A DNA stretch of 64,000 bases from an uncultured Burkholderiales bacterium (GCA_945952065.1 CAMFGY010000005.1:124001-188000), one strand, 5' to 3'. Shown: positions 43,575 through 52,963, counted from the first letter of the stretch. Program-made: numbers and translations. The notes: generated from the sequence alone by a model not told the origin.

Positions 43575-45416
43575 TTGAACTCTCTGAAAAAGCTCCTGGC
43601 CTGCGCACTCAGCACCTGCTTGTGGGGCGGCGCTGGCGCCTTGCAAGCCGCACCCAACACCGAAGCCAAAACCGAGGCCTCCTCTGGGTCCGCCAAAGTT
43701 TTGCGTTATGCCTTCCCGATTGCAGAAACCGGCTTTGACCCCTCGCAGCTGAGCGACATCTACTCGCGCACCGTCACCGCTGGCATTTTTGAAGCCTTGT
43801 ACCTATACGACCATTTGGCGCGGCCGGTGCAGTTCAAGCCGCTGGTGGCCGAGGGCATGCCGGAAGTCTCGGCCGACTTCCGCAGCTTCACCATCAAAAT
43901 CCGCCCCGGCATCTTCTTTGCCGAGGACCCCGCCTTCAAGGGCCAAAAGCGCGAGCTGACCGCGCAAGACTTCGTCTACAGCTTCAAGCGCTTTGCCGAC
44001 CCGGCGCTGAAGAGTCCGGGCTGGAGCAGCTTTGAAGAAACCGGGCTGCTGGGCTTGGGTGAGCTGCGCAAAAAGGCCTTGGACAGCAAAAAACCTTTCG
44101 ACTACGACAAAGAGATCGAAGGCCTGCGCGCCCTGGACCGTTACACCCTGCTGATCAAAACCGAGAAGGCCCGGCCCCGTCTGCTGGAAACCCTGCTGGC
44201 CGGCAGCGATTTGTACGGCGCGCTGGCGCGCGAGGTGGTGGAGCATTACGGCGACAAAATCGCCGAGCATCCCGTGGGCACCGGCCCCTTCCGTTTGGCC
44301 GAGTGGCGGCGCAGCTCGCGCATCGTGCTGGAAAAAAACCCCGACTACCGCGAGCGCTTCTACGACGCTGAAGCCACGCCCGATGACGCCGAAGGCCAGG
44401 CCCTGCAAGCGCGCTTCAAAGGCCGCCGCATCCCCATGCTGGACCGGGTGGAGATCGCCATCATTGAAGAAGTGCAGCCGCGCTGGTTGTCCTTCCTGAA
44501 TGCCGAGAAGGACTTTCTGGAGCGCGTGCCGGCCGAGTTCATCAGCCAGGCCATGCCCAATGGCAAGGTGGCACCCAATCTGGCCAAAAAGGGCGTGCAG
44601 GGCTTTCGTGTGATTGGCCCCGATGTAGGGCTGACCACCTTCAATATGGAAGACCCCATCGTCGGTGGCATGGAGCCGGCCAAGATCGCGCTGCGTCGGG
44701 CCATCAGCTTGTCGATTGACGTGCCGCGCGAGATCCGCCTGGTTCGACGCGGCCAAGCGGTGCAAGCGCAGTCGCCCATGGTGCCGCACACCACCGGCTA
44801 CTCGGCCGACTACAAATCGGAGACCGGCGACTACGATCCCGGCCGCGCCAAGGCCTTGCTCGATCTCTACGGCTATGTGGACGCCGACGGCGACGGCTGG
44901 CGCGACCTGCCCGATGGCAAGCCGCTGATCTTGGTCAAGAACACCCAGCCCGACAATGCCTCGCGCCAACTCGATGAGTTGTGGCAAAAAAATCTCAGCA
45001 ATATCGGCATCAGGTCCGAGTTCAAGACCGCCAAATGGCCCGAGAACCTCAAGAGCGCGCGCGGTGGCAAGTTCATGATTTGGGGCGTGGCGTCCTCGGC
45101 CTCGCAGCCTGATGGTCAAAGCGCGCTGCAGCGCCTCTACGGCCCGGCCACCGGCGGGCAGAACCTCGCCCGCTTCAAGCTGCCGGCCTTTGACGCGCTC
45201 TATGACCGCCTGCAAGCCATGCCCGACGGCCCCGAGCGCGATGCCTTGTTTTTGCAAGCCAAGCGCATCGCCACCACCTATATGCCTTACAAGCAGCACA
45301 CCCACCGCATCTTGACGGACATGGCCCACCCCTGGGTCATTGGCTACCGCCGCCCGCTGTTCTGGCAGGACTGGTGGCAGTACGTGGACATTGACGAGAC
45401 CAAGAAGCCGAAGTGA
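43575..45416 (+). CDS. Family 5 solute-binding protein, array copy 4 (TTG start)
   Basis: 613 aa if started at TTG 43575. No in-frame ATG or GTG lies between the end of copy 3 and the signal peptide (NSLKKLLACALSTCLWGGAGALQAA), so a TTG start is the simplest reading. The open frame continues upstream through copy 3 only in a shadow frame. The body matches copies 3 and 5 (YSFKRFADPALKSPGW, RFKGRRIPMLDRVEIAIIE), with loop DADGDGWRD. The rare start codon may lower its expression relative to neighbours. Confidence 0.9.
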   Translation: MNSLKKLLACALSTCLWGGAGALQAAPNTEAKTEASSGSAKVLRYAFPIAETGFDPSQLSDIYSRTVTAGIFEALYLYDHLARPVQFKPLVAEGMPEVSADFRSFTIKIRPGIFFAEDPAFKGQKRELTAQDFVYSFKRFADPALKSPGWSSFEETGLLGLGELRKKALDSKKPFDYDKEIEGLRALDRYTLLIKTEKARPRLLETLLAGSDLYGALAREVVEHYGDKIAEHPVGTGPFRLAEWRRSSRIVLEKNPDYRERFYDAEATPDDAEGQALQARFKGRRIPMLDRVEIAIIEEVQPRWLSFLNAEKDFLERVPAEFISQAMPNGKVAPNLAKKGVQGFRVIGPDVGLTTFNMEDPIVGGMEPAKIALRRAISLSIDVPREIRLVRRGQAVQAQSPMVPHTTGYSADYKSETGDYDPGRAKALLDLYGYVDADGDGWRDLPDGKPLILVKNTQPDNASRQLDELWQKNLSNIGIRSEFKTAKWPENLKSARGGKFMIWGVASSASQPDGQSALQRLYGPATGGQNLARFKLPAFDALYDRLQAMPDGPERDALFLQAKRIATTYMPYKQHTHRILTDMAHPWVIGYRRPLFWQDWWQYVDIDETKKPK

Positions 45417-45421
45417 GTTTG

Positions 45422-47296
45422 ATGAACCCGTCCCGTATTCGCCAAGGGCTGGCGCGCAGCCTGGCCACTCTGGGCCTGAACCTCGGCTTGATTCTGGCCT
45501 TGCCGGCAAGCGCCAACTCGGCCGAGGCCCCCGCCGCCCCCAAGGTGCTGCGTTACGCCTTCCAGGTCGCTGAAACCGGCTTTGACCCGGCGCAGATCAG
45601 CGACACCTATTCACGCATCATCACCTCGCATGTGTTCGAGGCGCTGTACAGCTACGACTACTTGGCTCGGCCCATCCAGGTGCGACCGCTGACGGCCGCC
45701 GGCATGCCCGAAGTCTCGGCCGACTACAAGACCTGGACGGTGCGCATCCAGCCCGGCATCTATTTCACCGAAGACCCCGCCTTCAAAGGCCAAAAGCGCG
45801 AGCTGGTGGCCGAGGACTATGTCTACAGCTACAAGCGCTTTGCCGACCCGGCCAGCAAAAGCCCCAGCTGGACCACGGTGGCCGACCTGGGCCTGATCGG
45901 CCTGACCGAGCTGCGCGAACACGCGCTCAAAAGCAAGCAGCCCTTCAACTACACGCAGCCGATTGAAGGCCTGCGCGCCCTGGACCGCTATACCGTGCAG
46001 TTCAAGCTGAAGGAGAGCCGGCCGCGCTTCATCTACGCCCTGGCCCAGAGCGACCGCTTTGGCGCGGTGGCGCGCGAGGTGATGGAGGCCTATGCCGACC
46101 GCACCATGGAACACCCGGTTGGCACCGGCCCCTTTGTGCTGAAAGACTGGCGCCGCAGCTCGCGCATGGTGCTGGAGAAGAACCCCGCTTATCGTGAGCG
46201 TTATTACGAGGCCGCGCCGGCGGCGGATGACGCCGAAGGCCAGGCCTTGCTGGCCCGCTTCAAAGGGCGGCGCATTCCGATGATCGACCGGGTGGAAATC
46301 GCCATCATCGAAGAATCGCAGCCGCGCTGGCTGAGCTTTGTCGGCGGCGAACATGATTTGCTGGACCGGGTGCCGCCCGAGTTCGTCAACGTGGCCCTGC
46401 CCAAGGGCAAGCTGGCGCCCAACTTGGCCAAGCGCGGCTTTCAGCTGTTTCGGGTGATGGGGGCGGAAAGCGCCTTCACCTTCTTCAATCTGGAAGACAA
46501 AACCCTGGGCGGCTACAGCGAAGACAAAGTAGCGCTGCGCCGCGCGCTCTCGCTGGCCCTGAACATCGACCGCGAGATCAACGGCGTGCGGCGCGGCCAG
46601 GCGGTGCCGGCGCAATCGATGATTCCGCCGCACACCTCAGGTTATGACGCCGCTTACAAAAGCACCAACAGCGACTTCGACATCCCGCGCGCCAAGGCCT
46701 TGCTGGACCTCTATGGCTATGTGGACAGAGACGGCGACGGCTGGCGCGATATGCCCGATGAGGACGGCGCAGGGCCGCCCAAGGGGCAAAAGGTTCGGCC
46801 GCTGGTGATCGAAGTGGCCACGCAGCCGGACGCGCTTTCGCGCCAGTACGACGAGCTCTGGCAGCGCAATTTCGCCGCAGTGAACATCCGCACCAAGTTC
46901 TTCCACGGCAAATGGCCCGAGCAACTCAAACAAGCCCGCGCCGGCAAGCTGATGCTGTGGATGCTGGCCGACAGCGCCAACTCGCCCGACGGCCTGGACC
47001 AGATGCTGCGCCTCTACAGCCCGGCCATCGGCGCGCGCAACTACGCCCGCTTCAAGTCCGCCGAGTTCGACAAGCTCTACGAGCGGCTGCAGGTGATGCC
47101 CGATGGCCCGGAGCGCGAGGCCTTGTTCCTGCAAGCCAAGCGCATCGTGGCCGCCTATGTGCCCGAGAAGACCCATGTGCACCGCATCATCAATGACATG
47201 AGTCAGGCCTGGGTGATCGGCTACCGCCGCCCGCTGTTCAGCAATGACTTCTGGCAATACATCGATGTGGACCCCAGCCTGAAGCCCAAGCCATGA
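45422..47296 (+). CDS. Family 5 solute-binding protein, array copy 5
   Basis: 624 aa from ATG 45422. A GTG at 45413, overlapping the stop of copy 4, is possible. Sec signal peptide ending near PASANSAEA. It has the copy 3-5 subgroup features and the loop DRDGDGWRD. Right after the loop an insertion (DMPDEDGAGPPKGQKV) is unique to this copy. Its 3' end overlaps copy 6 by 4 bp. Confidence 0.92.
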   Translation: MNPSRIRQGLARSLATLGLNLGLILALPASANSAEAPAAPKVLRYAFQVAETGFDPAQISDTYSRIITSHVFEALYSYDYLARPIQVRPLTAAGMPEVSADYKTWTVRIQPGIYFTEDPAFKGQKRELVAEDYVYSYKRFADPASKSPSWTTVADLGLIGLTELREHALKSKQPFNYTQPIEGLRALDRYTVQFKLKESRPRFIYALAQSDRFGAVAREVMEAYADRTMEHPVGTGPFVLKDWRRSSRMVLEKNPAYRERYYEAAPAADDAEGQALLARFKGRRIPMIDRVEIAIIEESQPRWLSFVGGEHDLLDRVPPEFVNVALPKGKLAPNLAKRGFQLFRVMGAESAFTFFNLEDKTLGGYSEDKVALRRALSLALNIDREINGVRRGQAVPAQSMIPPHTSGYDAAYKSTNSDFDIPRAKALLDLYGYVDRDGDGWRDMPDEDGAGPPKGQKVRPLVIEVATQPDALSRQYDELWQRNFAAVNIRTKFFHGKWPEQLKQARAGKLMLWMLADSANSPDGLDQMLRLYSPAIGARNYARFKSAEFDKLYERLQVMPDGPEREALFLQAKRIVAAYVPEKTHVHRIINDMSQAWVIGYRRPLFSNDFWQYIDVDPSLKPKP

Positions 47297-49095
47297 GCAC
47301 ACGCCGCCGCTTTCTTCACCAGGGTGCGGCGCTCGCCGGCAGCAGCTGCTTGACGCTGCCAGCCATGGCGACTGCGAACGCTGAGCCTCAACGCAAGGTC
47401 TTGCGCACCGCCTTCAATTCGGCCGAGGTGGGCTTTGACTTGCCACAGGTCTCCGACCAAACCTCGGTGACCGTGGCCTCGAACATCTTTGAGCCGCCGC
47501 TGACCTTTGACTATCTGGCCCGGCCGGTGGTGCTGAAGCCTTTGACGGCCGCCAGCCTGCCCGAGGTCTCGGCCGACTTCAAGCACTTTGTTTTCACGAT
47601 CAAGCCCGGCATTTACTTCGCCGACGACCCCGCCTTCAAAGGCAAGAAGCGTGAGCTGGTGGCCGAGGACTATGTCTACAGCATCAAGCGCTACTACGAC
47701 CCACGCATCAAGACCGAGCATCTCTACCAGTTCGAAACGGCCAAGCTGCTGGGCCTGTCGGAGCTGCGCAATCAGGCCATCAAGCACAAAACCGCTTTTG
47801 ATTACGACAAGCCGGTGGCCGGCCTGCGCACGCTGGACCGCTACCGCTTCGAGGTGCGGCTGGCCGAGCCCGACCCGCGCTTTGTCAATGTCTTTGCCAG
47901 CAGCAATTTCACCGCCGCTGTGGCGCGCGAAGTGGTCGAAGCCTATGGCGACGACATCATGGCCCACCCGGTGGGCACCGGGCCCTTCCGGCTGAAAAGC
48001 TGGCGGCGCAGCTCGGAGATCGTGCTGGAGCGCAACCCGAATTTCCGCGAGCAGGTGTTCGAAACCGTCGGGCCGCCGGCAGGCGACGCCGATGCCGCGC
48101 GGGCCGCGCAAGAACTCGCCGGCAAGCGATTGCCGCTGCTGGACGAAGTTCGCGTCAGCATCATCAACGAATCACAGCCGCGCTGGCTGGCCTTTGCCGG
48201 CGGGGAATTGGATCTGGTGGAGATGCCCGTCGACGTGGCGCGCATCGCGCTGCCCAAGGGCCGCTTGGCCCCCAATCTGCAAAAGCGCGGCGTGCGGGCG
48301 CTGAGCTCACATGGCACCGACATCGCCTTCAGCTACTTCAATCTCGAAGACCCGCAGATCGGCGGCTACACGCCCGAGAAGGTCGCGCTGCGCCGCGCCG
48401 TGGTGCTGGCCTATGACAACGCCGAGGAGACCCGGCTGGTGCTGCAGGGTCAGGCCTTGCCTGCGCAAAGCATGCTGCCCACGCAGATCTATGGCCACGA
48501 ACCTGAGCTGCGCAGCGAAGCCGGCCTGAGCGACCCGGCCCGCGCCCAGGCGCTGCTGGACCTGTACGGCTATGACAAGCGCGATGCCGAGGGCTACCGC
48601 CTCAACCCCGACGGCAGTCCGCTGACGCTGCGCCGCGCCGGGCGCGAAACCGCACGCGAACGCCAGTTGCACGAGCTGTGGAAGAAGAAGATGGATGCGG
48701 TGGGCCTGCGCATGCAGTTCGAAACCGCCACCTTCGGCGAGCTGATCAAAAAGGCCTTGGTCGGCCAGCTGATGATCTGGGGCTACACCTGGGATCTGGG
48801 CTCACCGGACGGCGACTTTTTGCTGGGCATGGGCTATGGGCCCAACGCCGGCCAATCGAACGATGCCCGCCTGAAGCTGGCCGAGTACGACCGCCTCTAC
48901 GAGCGCCAACGCGTGCTGCCCGATGGCCCCGAGCGCTTGGCCCTGATGCACAAAGCCACCCATCTGATGCTGGCCTATATGCCTTACCACCCGCACAACT
49001 ACCCGCTGCGCGTGGACATGCTGCAAAAGGAAGTGCGCGGCTATGTGCGTCACCCCTTCAACCGGGACCGCTGGCGATTTGTGGATTTGGGCTGA
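47293..49095 (+). CDS. Family 5 solute-binding protein, array copy 6 (Tat signal)
   Basis: 600 aa, the most divergent copy. The N-terminus STRRRFLHQGAALAGSSCL has a twin-arginine (Tat) motif instead of a plain Sec signal, implying export after folding. The array opening is altered (KVLRTAFNSAEVGFDLPQVSDQTS). The DxDGDGWRD loop of copies 1-5 is replaced by DKRDAEGYR, so any bound Ca2+ is probably lost. The remaining blocks (LPEVSADFKHFVF, HPVGTGPFRLKSWRRSSEIVL, NESQPRWLAF) keep it in the family. Last gene of the run. Confidence 0.92.
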   Translation: MSTRRRFLHQGAALAGSSCLTLPAMATANAEPQRKVLRTAFNSAEVGFDLPQVSDQTSVTVASNIFEPPLTFDYLARPVVLKPLTAASLPEVSADFKHFVFTIKPGIYFADDPAFKGKKRELVAEDYVYSIKRYYDPRIKTEHLYQFETAKLLGLSELRNQAIKHKTAFDYDKPVAGLRTLDRYRFEVRLAEPDPRFVNVFASSNFTAAVAREVVEAYGDDIMAHPVGTGPFRLKSWRRSSEIVLERNPNFREQVFETVGPPAGDADAARAAQELAGKRLPLLDEVRVSIINESQPRWLAFAGGELDLVEMPVDVARIALPKGRLAPNLQKRGVRALSSHGTDIAFSYFNLEDPQIGGYTPEKVALRRAVVLAYDNAEETRLVLQGQALPAQSMLPTQIYGHEPELRSEAGLSDPARAQALLDLYGYDKRDAEGYRLNPDGSPLTLRRAGRETARERQLHELWKKKMDAVGLRMQFETATFGELIKKALVGQLMIWGYTWDLGSPDGDFLLGMGYGPNAGQSNDARLKLAEYDRLYERQRVLPDGPERLALMHKATHLMLAYMPYHPHNYPLRVDMLQKEVRGYVRHPFNRDRWRFVDLG

Positions 49096-49157
49096 AGAGC
49101 CAAAGACGTCGGCTGCCATCGACTCGCCTTGGGGGGCCATTCCCCTCGATGCAAGCG

Positions 49158-49391
49158 CACGGCAGCCTGGGCCGTTGTTGGGCGATTTGTGAGGGGCTGA
49201 GCAGCACAGCGACTTGGGGCAGCGCGCAGTGCGCGCCTCAACTTCTGACTTGGCTCCGCATGTTTGAACGGAACGAGCGCAGCGAGTGCAGTGAGTTCGG
49301 AGCCGGCCCCAAGTCGCGAGCAGCGCAAGGCAGTCGGCCCGCCAGGGCCGACCCCCGAGCCATGAGCCCAGCGGCGGACCAGGCTGCCGTG
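49158..49391. repeat. Nested inverted repeats in the gap after the binding-protein array
   Basis: Within the 401-bp gene-free gap 49096-49496 three inverted-repeat pairs are nested. Outer: CACGGCAGCCTGG 49158-49170 with 49379-49391 (13 bp, perfect). Middle: GCGACTTGGGGC 49209-49220 with 49306-49317 (12 bp, perfect). Inner: GGCTCCG 49252-49258 with 49298-49304. A separate perfect hairpin GTCGGCCC-gcca-GGGCCGAC lies at 49333-49352. The centre holds a 9-mer near-repeat GAGCGCAGC/GAGTGCAGT. It could be a structured RNA or a decayed palindromic element. No coding frame supports a gene. Confidence 0.6.
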
Positions 49392-49496
49392 CCCCACGCG
49401 CTCGCCACAACGCCAAGCTCAAATGGCCGCTGAATAGGACTGACCTAAGCCCAGAGCCGGGTATGCTCATTGCATCTGCTTGCAGGGCCTGAATCG

Positions 49497-51062
49497 ATGA
49501 CTCCACTCGCTGGCATTGACGCCGCTTTTTTGCATCTGGAAACGGCCCAGATGCCCATGCATGTGGGTGCGCTGCATCTGCTGGAAATGCCGGCCGACTA
49601 CGCCGGCGACTTTCTGGCGCAGCTGCGCGCGCACATCGCCGCCCGGCTGCCGCAGGCGCCGGTCTTGCGCCGCAAGCTGGCCACCATGCCCTTGAATCTG
49701 GCCAACCCCAGCTGGGTCGAGGCCGAGCCCGATCTGGAAGAACACATCGTCGGCTACGACTTGCCCGCGGGCAGCGATATGGCCGCGCTGGAACAGCAGG
49801 TCGGTCTGCTGCACACCGAATTGCTGGACCGCGAGCGGCCGCTGTGGAAGTTCCACCTCTTTTTTGGCCTGGAGCCGGGGCCCGAGGGCGAACAGCGTTA
49901 TGGGCTCTACACCCAGCTCCACCATGCCGCTGTTGACGGGCAGGCCGCGGTGGCCCTGGCCGGCCTCTTGCTCGACGCCAGCCCCAAGCCGCGCAAAGCG
50001 GCTGCGCCCACCCCGCTGGCCGCTCAGGCATCGGTCGAAGTGGGCACCGTCGGGCTTTTGCGTTCGGCCCTGGCCCAGCAAATGGCCCAGACCTGGCATT
50101 TGGCCCGCGCTTTGCCGAGCGCCGCAGGCACGCTCAGCGGCATGGCGGCGCAGTCAGCCGCAGGGCTGGCCAGCGCCAAGCTGAAGGCCTGGCTCAGCCC
50201 TGCAGACGCCGCAGCGACCAGCCCTGGCGCGCTCCAGCTGGCGCCCCGCACCCGGCTGAACAAGAGCATCAGCGCCGAGCGCAGCTTCGCCACCCTCAGC
50301 CTGCCACTGCCGGTCTTGCACGATGTGCGGCGCAAGCATGGCGCCAGCCTGAACGATGCGCTGCTCTTCATTTGCGCTGGAGCGCTGCGGCGCTACTTCA
50401 GCAAGCATGGGCCGCTGCCGCGCAAGTCGCTGGTGGCGGCGGTGCCGGTGTCAATGCGCGGCACCGCCCGCATGAAACACGCCAACACCCAGGCGACGAT
50501 GAGCGTGGTCCGCTTGGGAACGCAGATCGCCGACCCGAGCAAGCGACTGGCCTTTTTGCTGGCCGCCTCGCAAGGCATGAAAAGCGAGCTGGACCATCTC
50601 AAATCATTGATGCCCGCCGACTACCCCTCGCTGGGCGTGCCCTGGTTGTTGCAGGCGGGGGCGCAGCTCTACGGCCGCGCCCATGTGGCCGAGCGCCTAC
50701 CGACGCTGGCCAATCTGGTGATCTCCAATGTGCCCGGCCCGGCGCAAACGCTGTATCTGGCCGGGGCGCGGGTGCTGAGCATGTACCCGGCCTCCATCGT
50801 GGTGCATGGCCTGGGCTTGAACATCACGGTGCAAAGCTATGCCGACTCGCTGGACATCGGCCTGATGGCCTGTGCCCAGGCACTGCCCGAAACCAATGAG
50901 CTGGCCGCGCATTTGGAGGCGGCGTTTTTGGAGTTTTTGTCTTTGCCGATCCAGCCAACGGCGAAGCCTGCCGCCACCAAGAAAAAGGCGCCCGCTCGCA
51001 AAGTGGCTTCAGCGGCCAGCAAGAGCAGGAGCACGATCAAGAGCAAACGGCAGGCGGCCTGA
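49497..51062 (+). CDS. Wax ester synthase/diacylglycerol acyltransferase (WS/DGAT)
   Basis: 521 aa bifunctional acyltransferase of the Acinetobacter AtfA type, making wax esters or triacylglycerol from acyl-CoA. The N-terminal MTPLAGIDAAFLHLET and PMHVGALHLLE, the catalytic HHAAVDG (about residues 142-148) and the C-terminal NLVISNVPGP motif are all present. The last 35 or so residues are Lys/Ala/Ser-rich (TKKKAPARK), an unusual basic tail. The ATG at 49497 follows an AGGG ribosome-binding site. Confidence 0.93.
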   Translation: MTPLAGIDAAFLHLETAQMPMHVGALHLLEMPADYAGDFLAQLRAHIAARLPQAPVLRRKLATMPLNLANPSWVEAEPDLEEHIVGYDLPAGSDMAALEQQVGLLHTELLDRERPLWKFHLFFGLEPGPEGEQRYGLYTQLHHAAVDGQAAVALAGLLLDASPKPRKAAAPTPLAAQASVEVGTVGLLRSALAQQMAQTWHLARALPSAAGTLSGMAAQSAAGLASAKLKAWLSPADAAATSPGALQLAPRTRLNKSISAERSFATLSLPLPVLHDVRRKHGASLNDALLFICAGALRRYFSKHGPLPRKSLVAAVPVSMRGTARMKHANTQATMSVVRLGTQIADPSKRLAFLLAASQGMKSELDHLKSLMPADYPSLGVPWLLQAGAQLYGRAHVAERLPTLANLVISNVPGPAQTLYLAGARVLSMYPASIVVHGLGLNITVQSYADSLDIGLMACAQALPETNELAAHLEAAFLEFLSLPIQPTAKPAATKKKAPARKVASAASKSRSTIKSKRQAA

Positions 51063-51102
51063 GCTGCCACCTGCCGGTTTGCCGGTCTGCCAGGATGCGG
51101 CC

Positions 51103-52674
51103 TTACTTGCCGCAGCCCTTGCTGGCAATGCGGTCGTAAGCCGCCTTGGCCTGCACCAGGCCATAGCCATATTTCACGTCGCGCCCGGCCGGCCCGAGGT
51201 CCAGCGCACTCAAGCCCAGCGAGCTGCGGATCTGCGCGCCGGTGCAGCTTGGGAAGTAACTCCACACCAGAGCGGCAACGGCCGAGACATGCGGCGTGGC
51301 CATGGAGGTGCCGTCATAGAAGGCGTAGTTGGAGGCGCTGACGCTCAGATTGGCGGTCGAGCCCAGCTGGTTCTTCATCGCGGCGCCCTCGGTGTCAGAG
51401 GCGGTGACCGAGGGAATCGTCGTCACCGTCGTGCCCAGCGTGCCGCCAAAACCGCCGGCCACATTGTTGTAGACGATGGCGCCCACGCCGCCGCTGTTCT
51501 GGCAGTTGCTGACCTTGGTCGCGAAGTCCACCGTGCCACGCGCAATCAAGCAAACCTTGCCGCTGACGGCGCTGTTGATCGCATCGCCCAACCCAAAGTC
51601 CGCCAGCGGGGCGCTGACGCTCTTCTTCGGCGAGCCATCCATGCCGCCCGGCGCATAGCTGACGCCGCCCACGCTCAGGCTGGCGCTTGAACCAGCCCCC
51701 ATGGGCACCGTGGACAAGACATTGACACCCGGCGCGGCGATCTCGACCTTGCTGTTGTATTGCGAGAAGGAGGCCCATTGCTTGGCCTCGTCCAAAGCGG
51801 CCACCGACATCACGCTGGCATAGCCCGCCGGGTAGGAGAGTGCGGTCGTGCCGTCATTGCCGGCGGCAGCGATGGAGAGCACGCCCTTGCTCTGCAAGGC
51901 GTCAAAGGCACGCTGCTCGGTCTTGCTCATGCGCGCGCCGCCCAGCGACATGCTGATGACGTTGGCGCCCGCATTGCCGCATTTATTGGCTGCCGTTGCC
52001 AAGCTGGAGGAATAGGCCCAGCCAGAGGCGCCAAAGACCTTGACGATGTGCAGCTTCAGCTGCTGGTTCGGGTTGACGCCCACCACGCCCTTGTTGGCGT
52101 TGTTCAGCGCGGCGATGGTGCCGGCCACATGGGTGCCGTGGTGGTTCTCGTCGGTGTACCACCAGCCGGTGCCGCTGTCGTATTCGCCGGTGAGATTGGC
52201 GCCACTGCCCAGGTCTTCGTGGGCACGGTCATAGCCGGAGTCGATGATGCAGAGCTTGCGGTTGCTGGCATTGGCGTCTGCGAGCTGATCGGCCTGCACC
52301 ATGCTGATGCCGTAAGGCACCCACTGGCCCAGCTGGTAAGGCGAGCCGGTCGAAGGTGAGGTGCCGCCCAGCGGATAGCGCTTCACGTCTTCTTCCACAT
52401 ACTCGATGTGCGGGTTGTTTTGCAGCCCGCGCAAGGCCTGGGTGGGCAGCTCAACGGCAACGGCTTCCATGCCAAAAATTTCGTGCTTGAGGCTGGCTTG
52501 AACCGCTGCAAGTGCCGCCCTGCCGGACGCCGCGGCGCCGGGTTTGAATTGCACGATGACACGGCTGACATCGGCCGGTGCCGCCAAAGCGGGGGCCACA
52601 AGCCCGCTGCATGCAAGCAGGCTGAACAGCAAGACAGGCCGCGAGGCGCGGCGATGAATGAGAGAACGCTTCAT
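51103..52674 (-). CDS. Secreted subtilisin-like (S8) serine protease
   Basis: 523 aa preproenzyme. Signal peptide (to about ALAA, residue 32), I9 propeptide (about 36-100, with VIVQFKPG and IEYVEEDVKRY), then the S8 domain. The catalytic triad is intact: Asp145 in IIDSGYD, His179 in HHGTHVAGT and Ser in YDGTSMATPHVSAVAAL (near residue 463). A PA-like insertion (VCLIARGTVDFATKVSNC.NSGGVGAIVYNN) lies before the serine. The C-terminus adds a short segment with cysteines. The ATG at 52674 follows AGGAA; the longer frame upstream is not coding in style. Confidence 0.94.
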   Translation of the reverse strand: MKRSLIHRRASRPVLLFSLLACSGLVAPALAAPADVSRVIVQFKPGAAASGRAALAAVQASLKHEIFGMEAVAVELPTQALRGLQNNPHIEYVEEDVKRYPLGGTSPSTGSPYQLGQWVPYGISMVQADQLADANASNRKLCIIDSGYDRAHEDLGSGANLTGEYDSGTGWWYTDENHHGTHVAGTIAALNNANKGVVGVNPNQQLKLHIVKVFGASGWAYSSSLATAANKCGNAGANVISMSLGGARMSKTEQRAFDALQSKGVLSIAAAGNDGTTALSYPAGYASVMSVAALDEAKQWASFSQYNSKVEIAAPGVNVLSTVPMGAGSSASLSVGGVSYAPGGMDGSPKKSVSAPLADFGLGDAINSAVSGKVCLIARGTVDFATKVSNCQNSGGVGAIVYNNVAGGFGGTLGTTVTTIPSVTASDTEGAAMKNQLGSTANLSVSASNYAFYDGTSMATPHVSAVAALVWSYFPSCTGAQIRSSLGLSALDLGPAGRDVKYGYGLVQAKAAYDRIASKGCGK

Positions 52675-52963
52675 GACGGGTATTCCTGTAGATGAATGGA
52701 ATGACCCTCCCAAGGACCTTAGATTGGCGCTTCTGCTGAGCGCTGCCGGCTTGATGCTAGGCCGGCGGCCTGCGAGCCGGCAATAGAGGAACACCAGAAT
52801 CGGGGGGGTGGGTTTGGCGCGCACCGCATGCGAGATCGAAGCGGCCTGAAGGTGGAGCGCAAGGCCTGCACCCGGGCGTGGCGCGCTGCGAGGCCGATTC
52901 GCCACTACCATGCGGGCTTGTGGTTTGTGATTTCATTCTTCGCTGCATTGCCACCGCCCCTGC

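Noticed and set aside
37766-49095. Reading the six-copy array as an assembly repeat artefact
   Set aside because: The copies differ throughout, including signals, an insertion in copy 5 and loop changes, so they are diverged paralogues rather than duplicated reads.
48678-49433. 251-aa plus-strand frame running from array copy 6 into the gap
   Set aside because: Mostly an out-of-frame reading of copy 6, and the remainder covers the inverted-repeat block. Arg/Pro/Ala-rich shadow.
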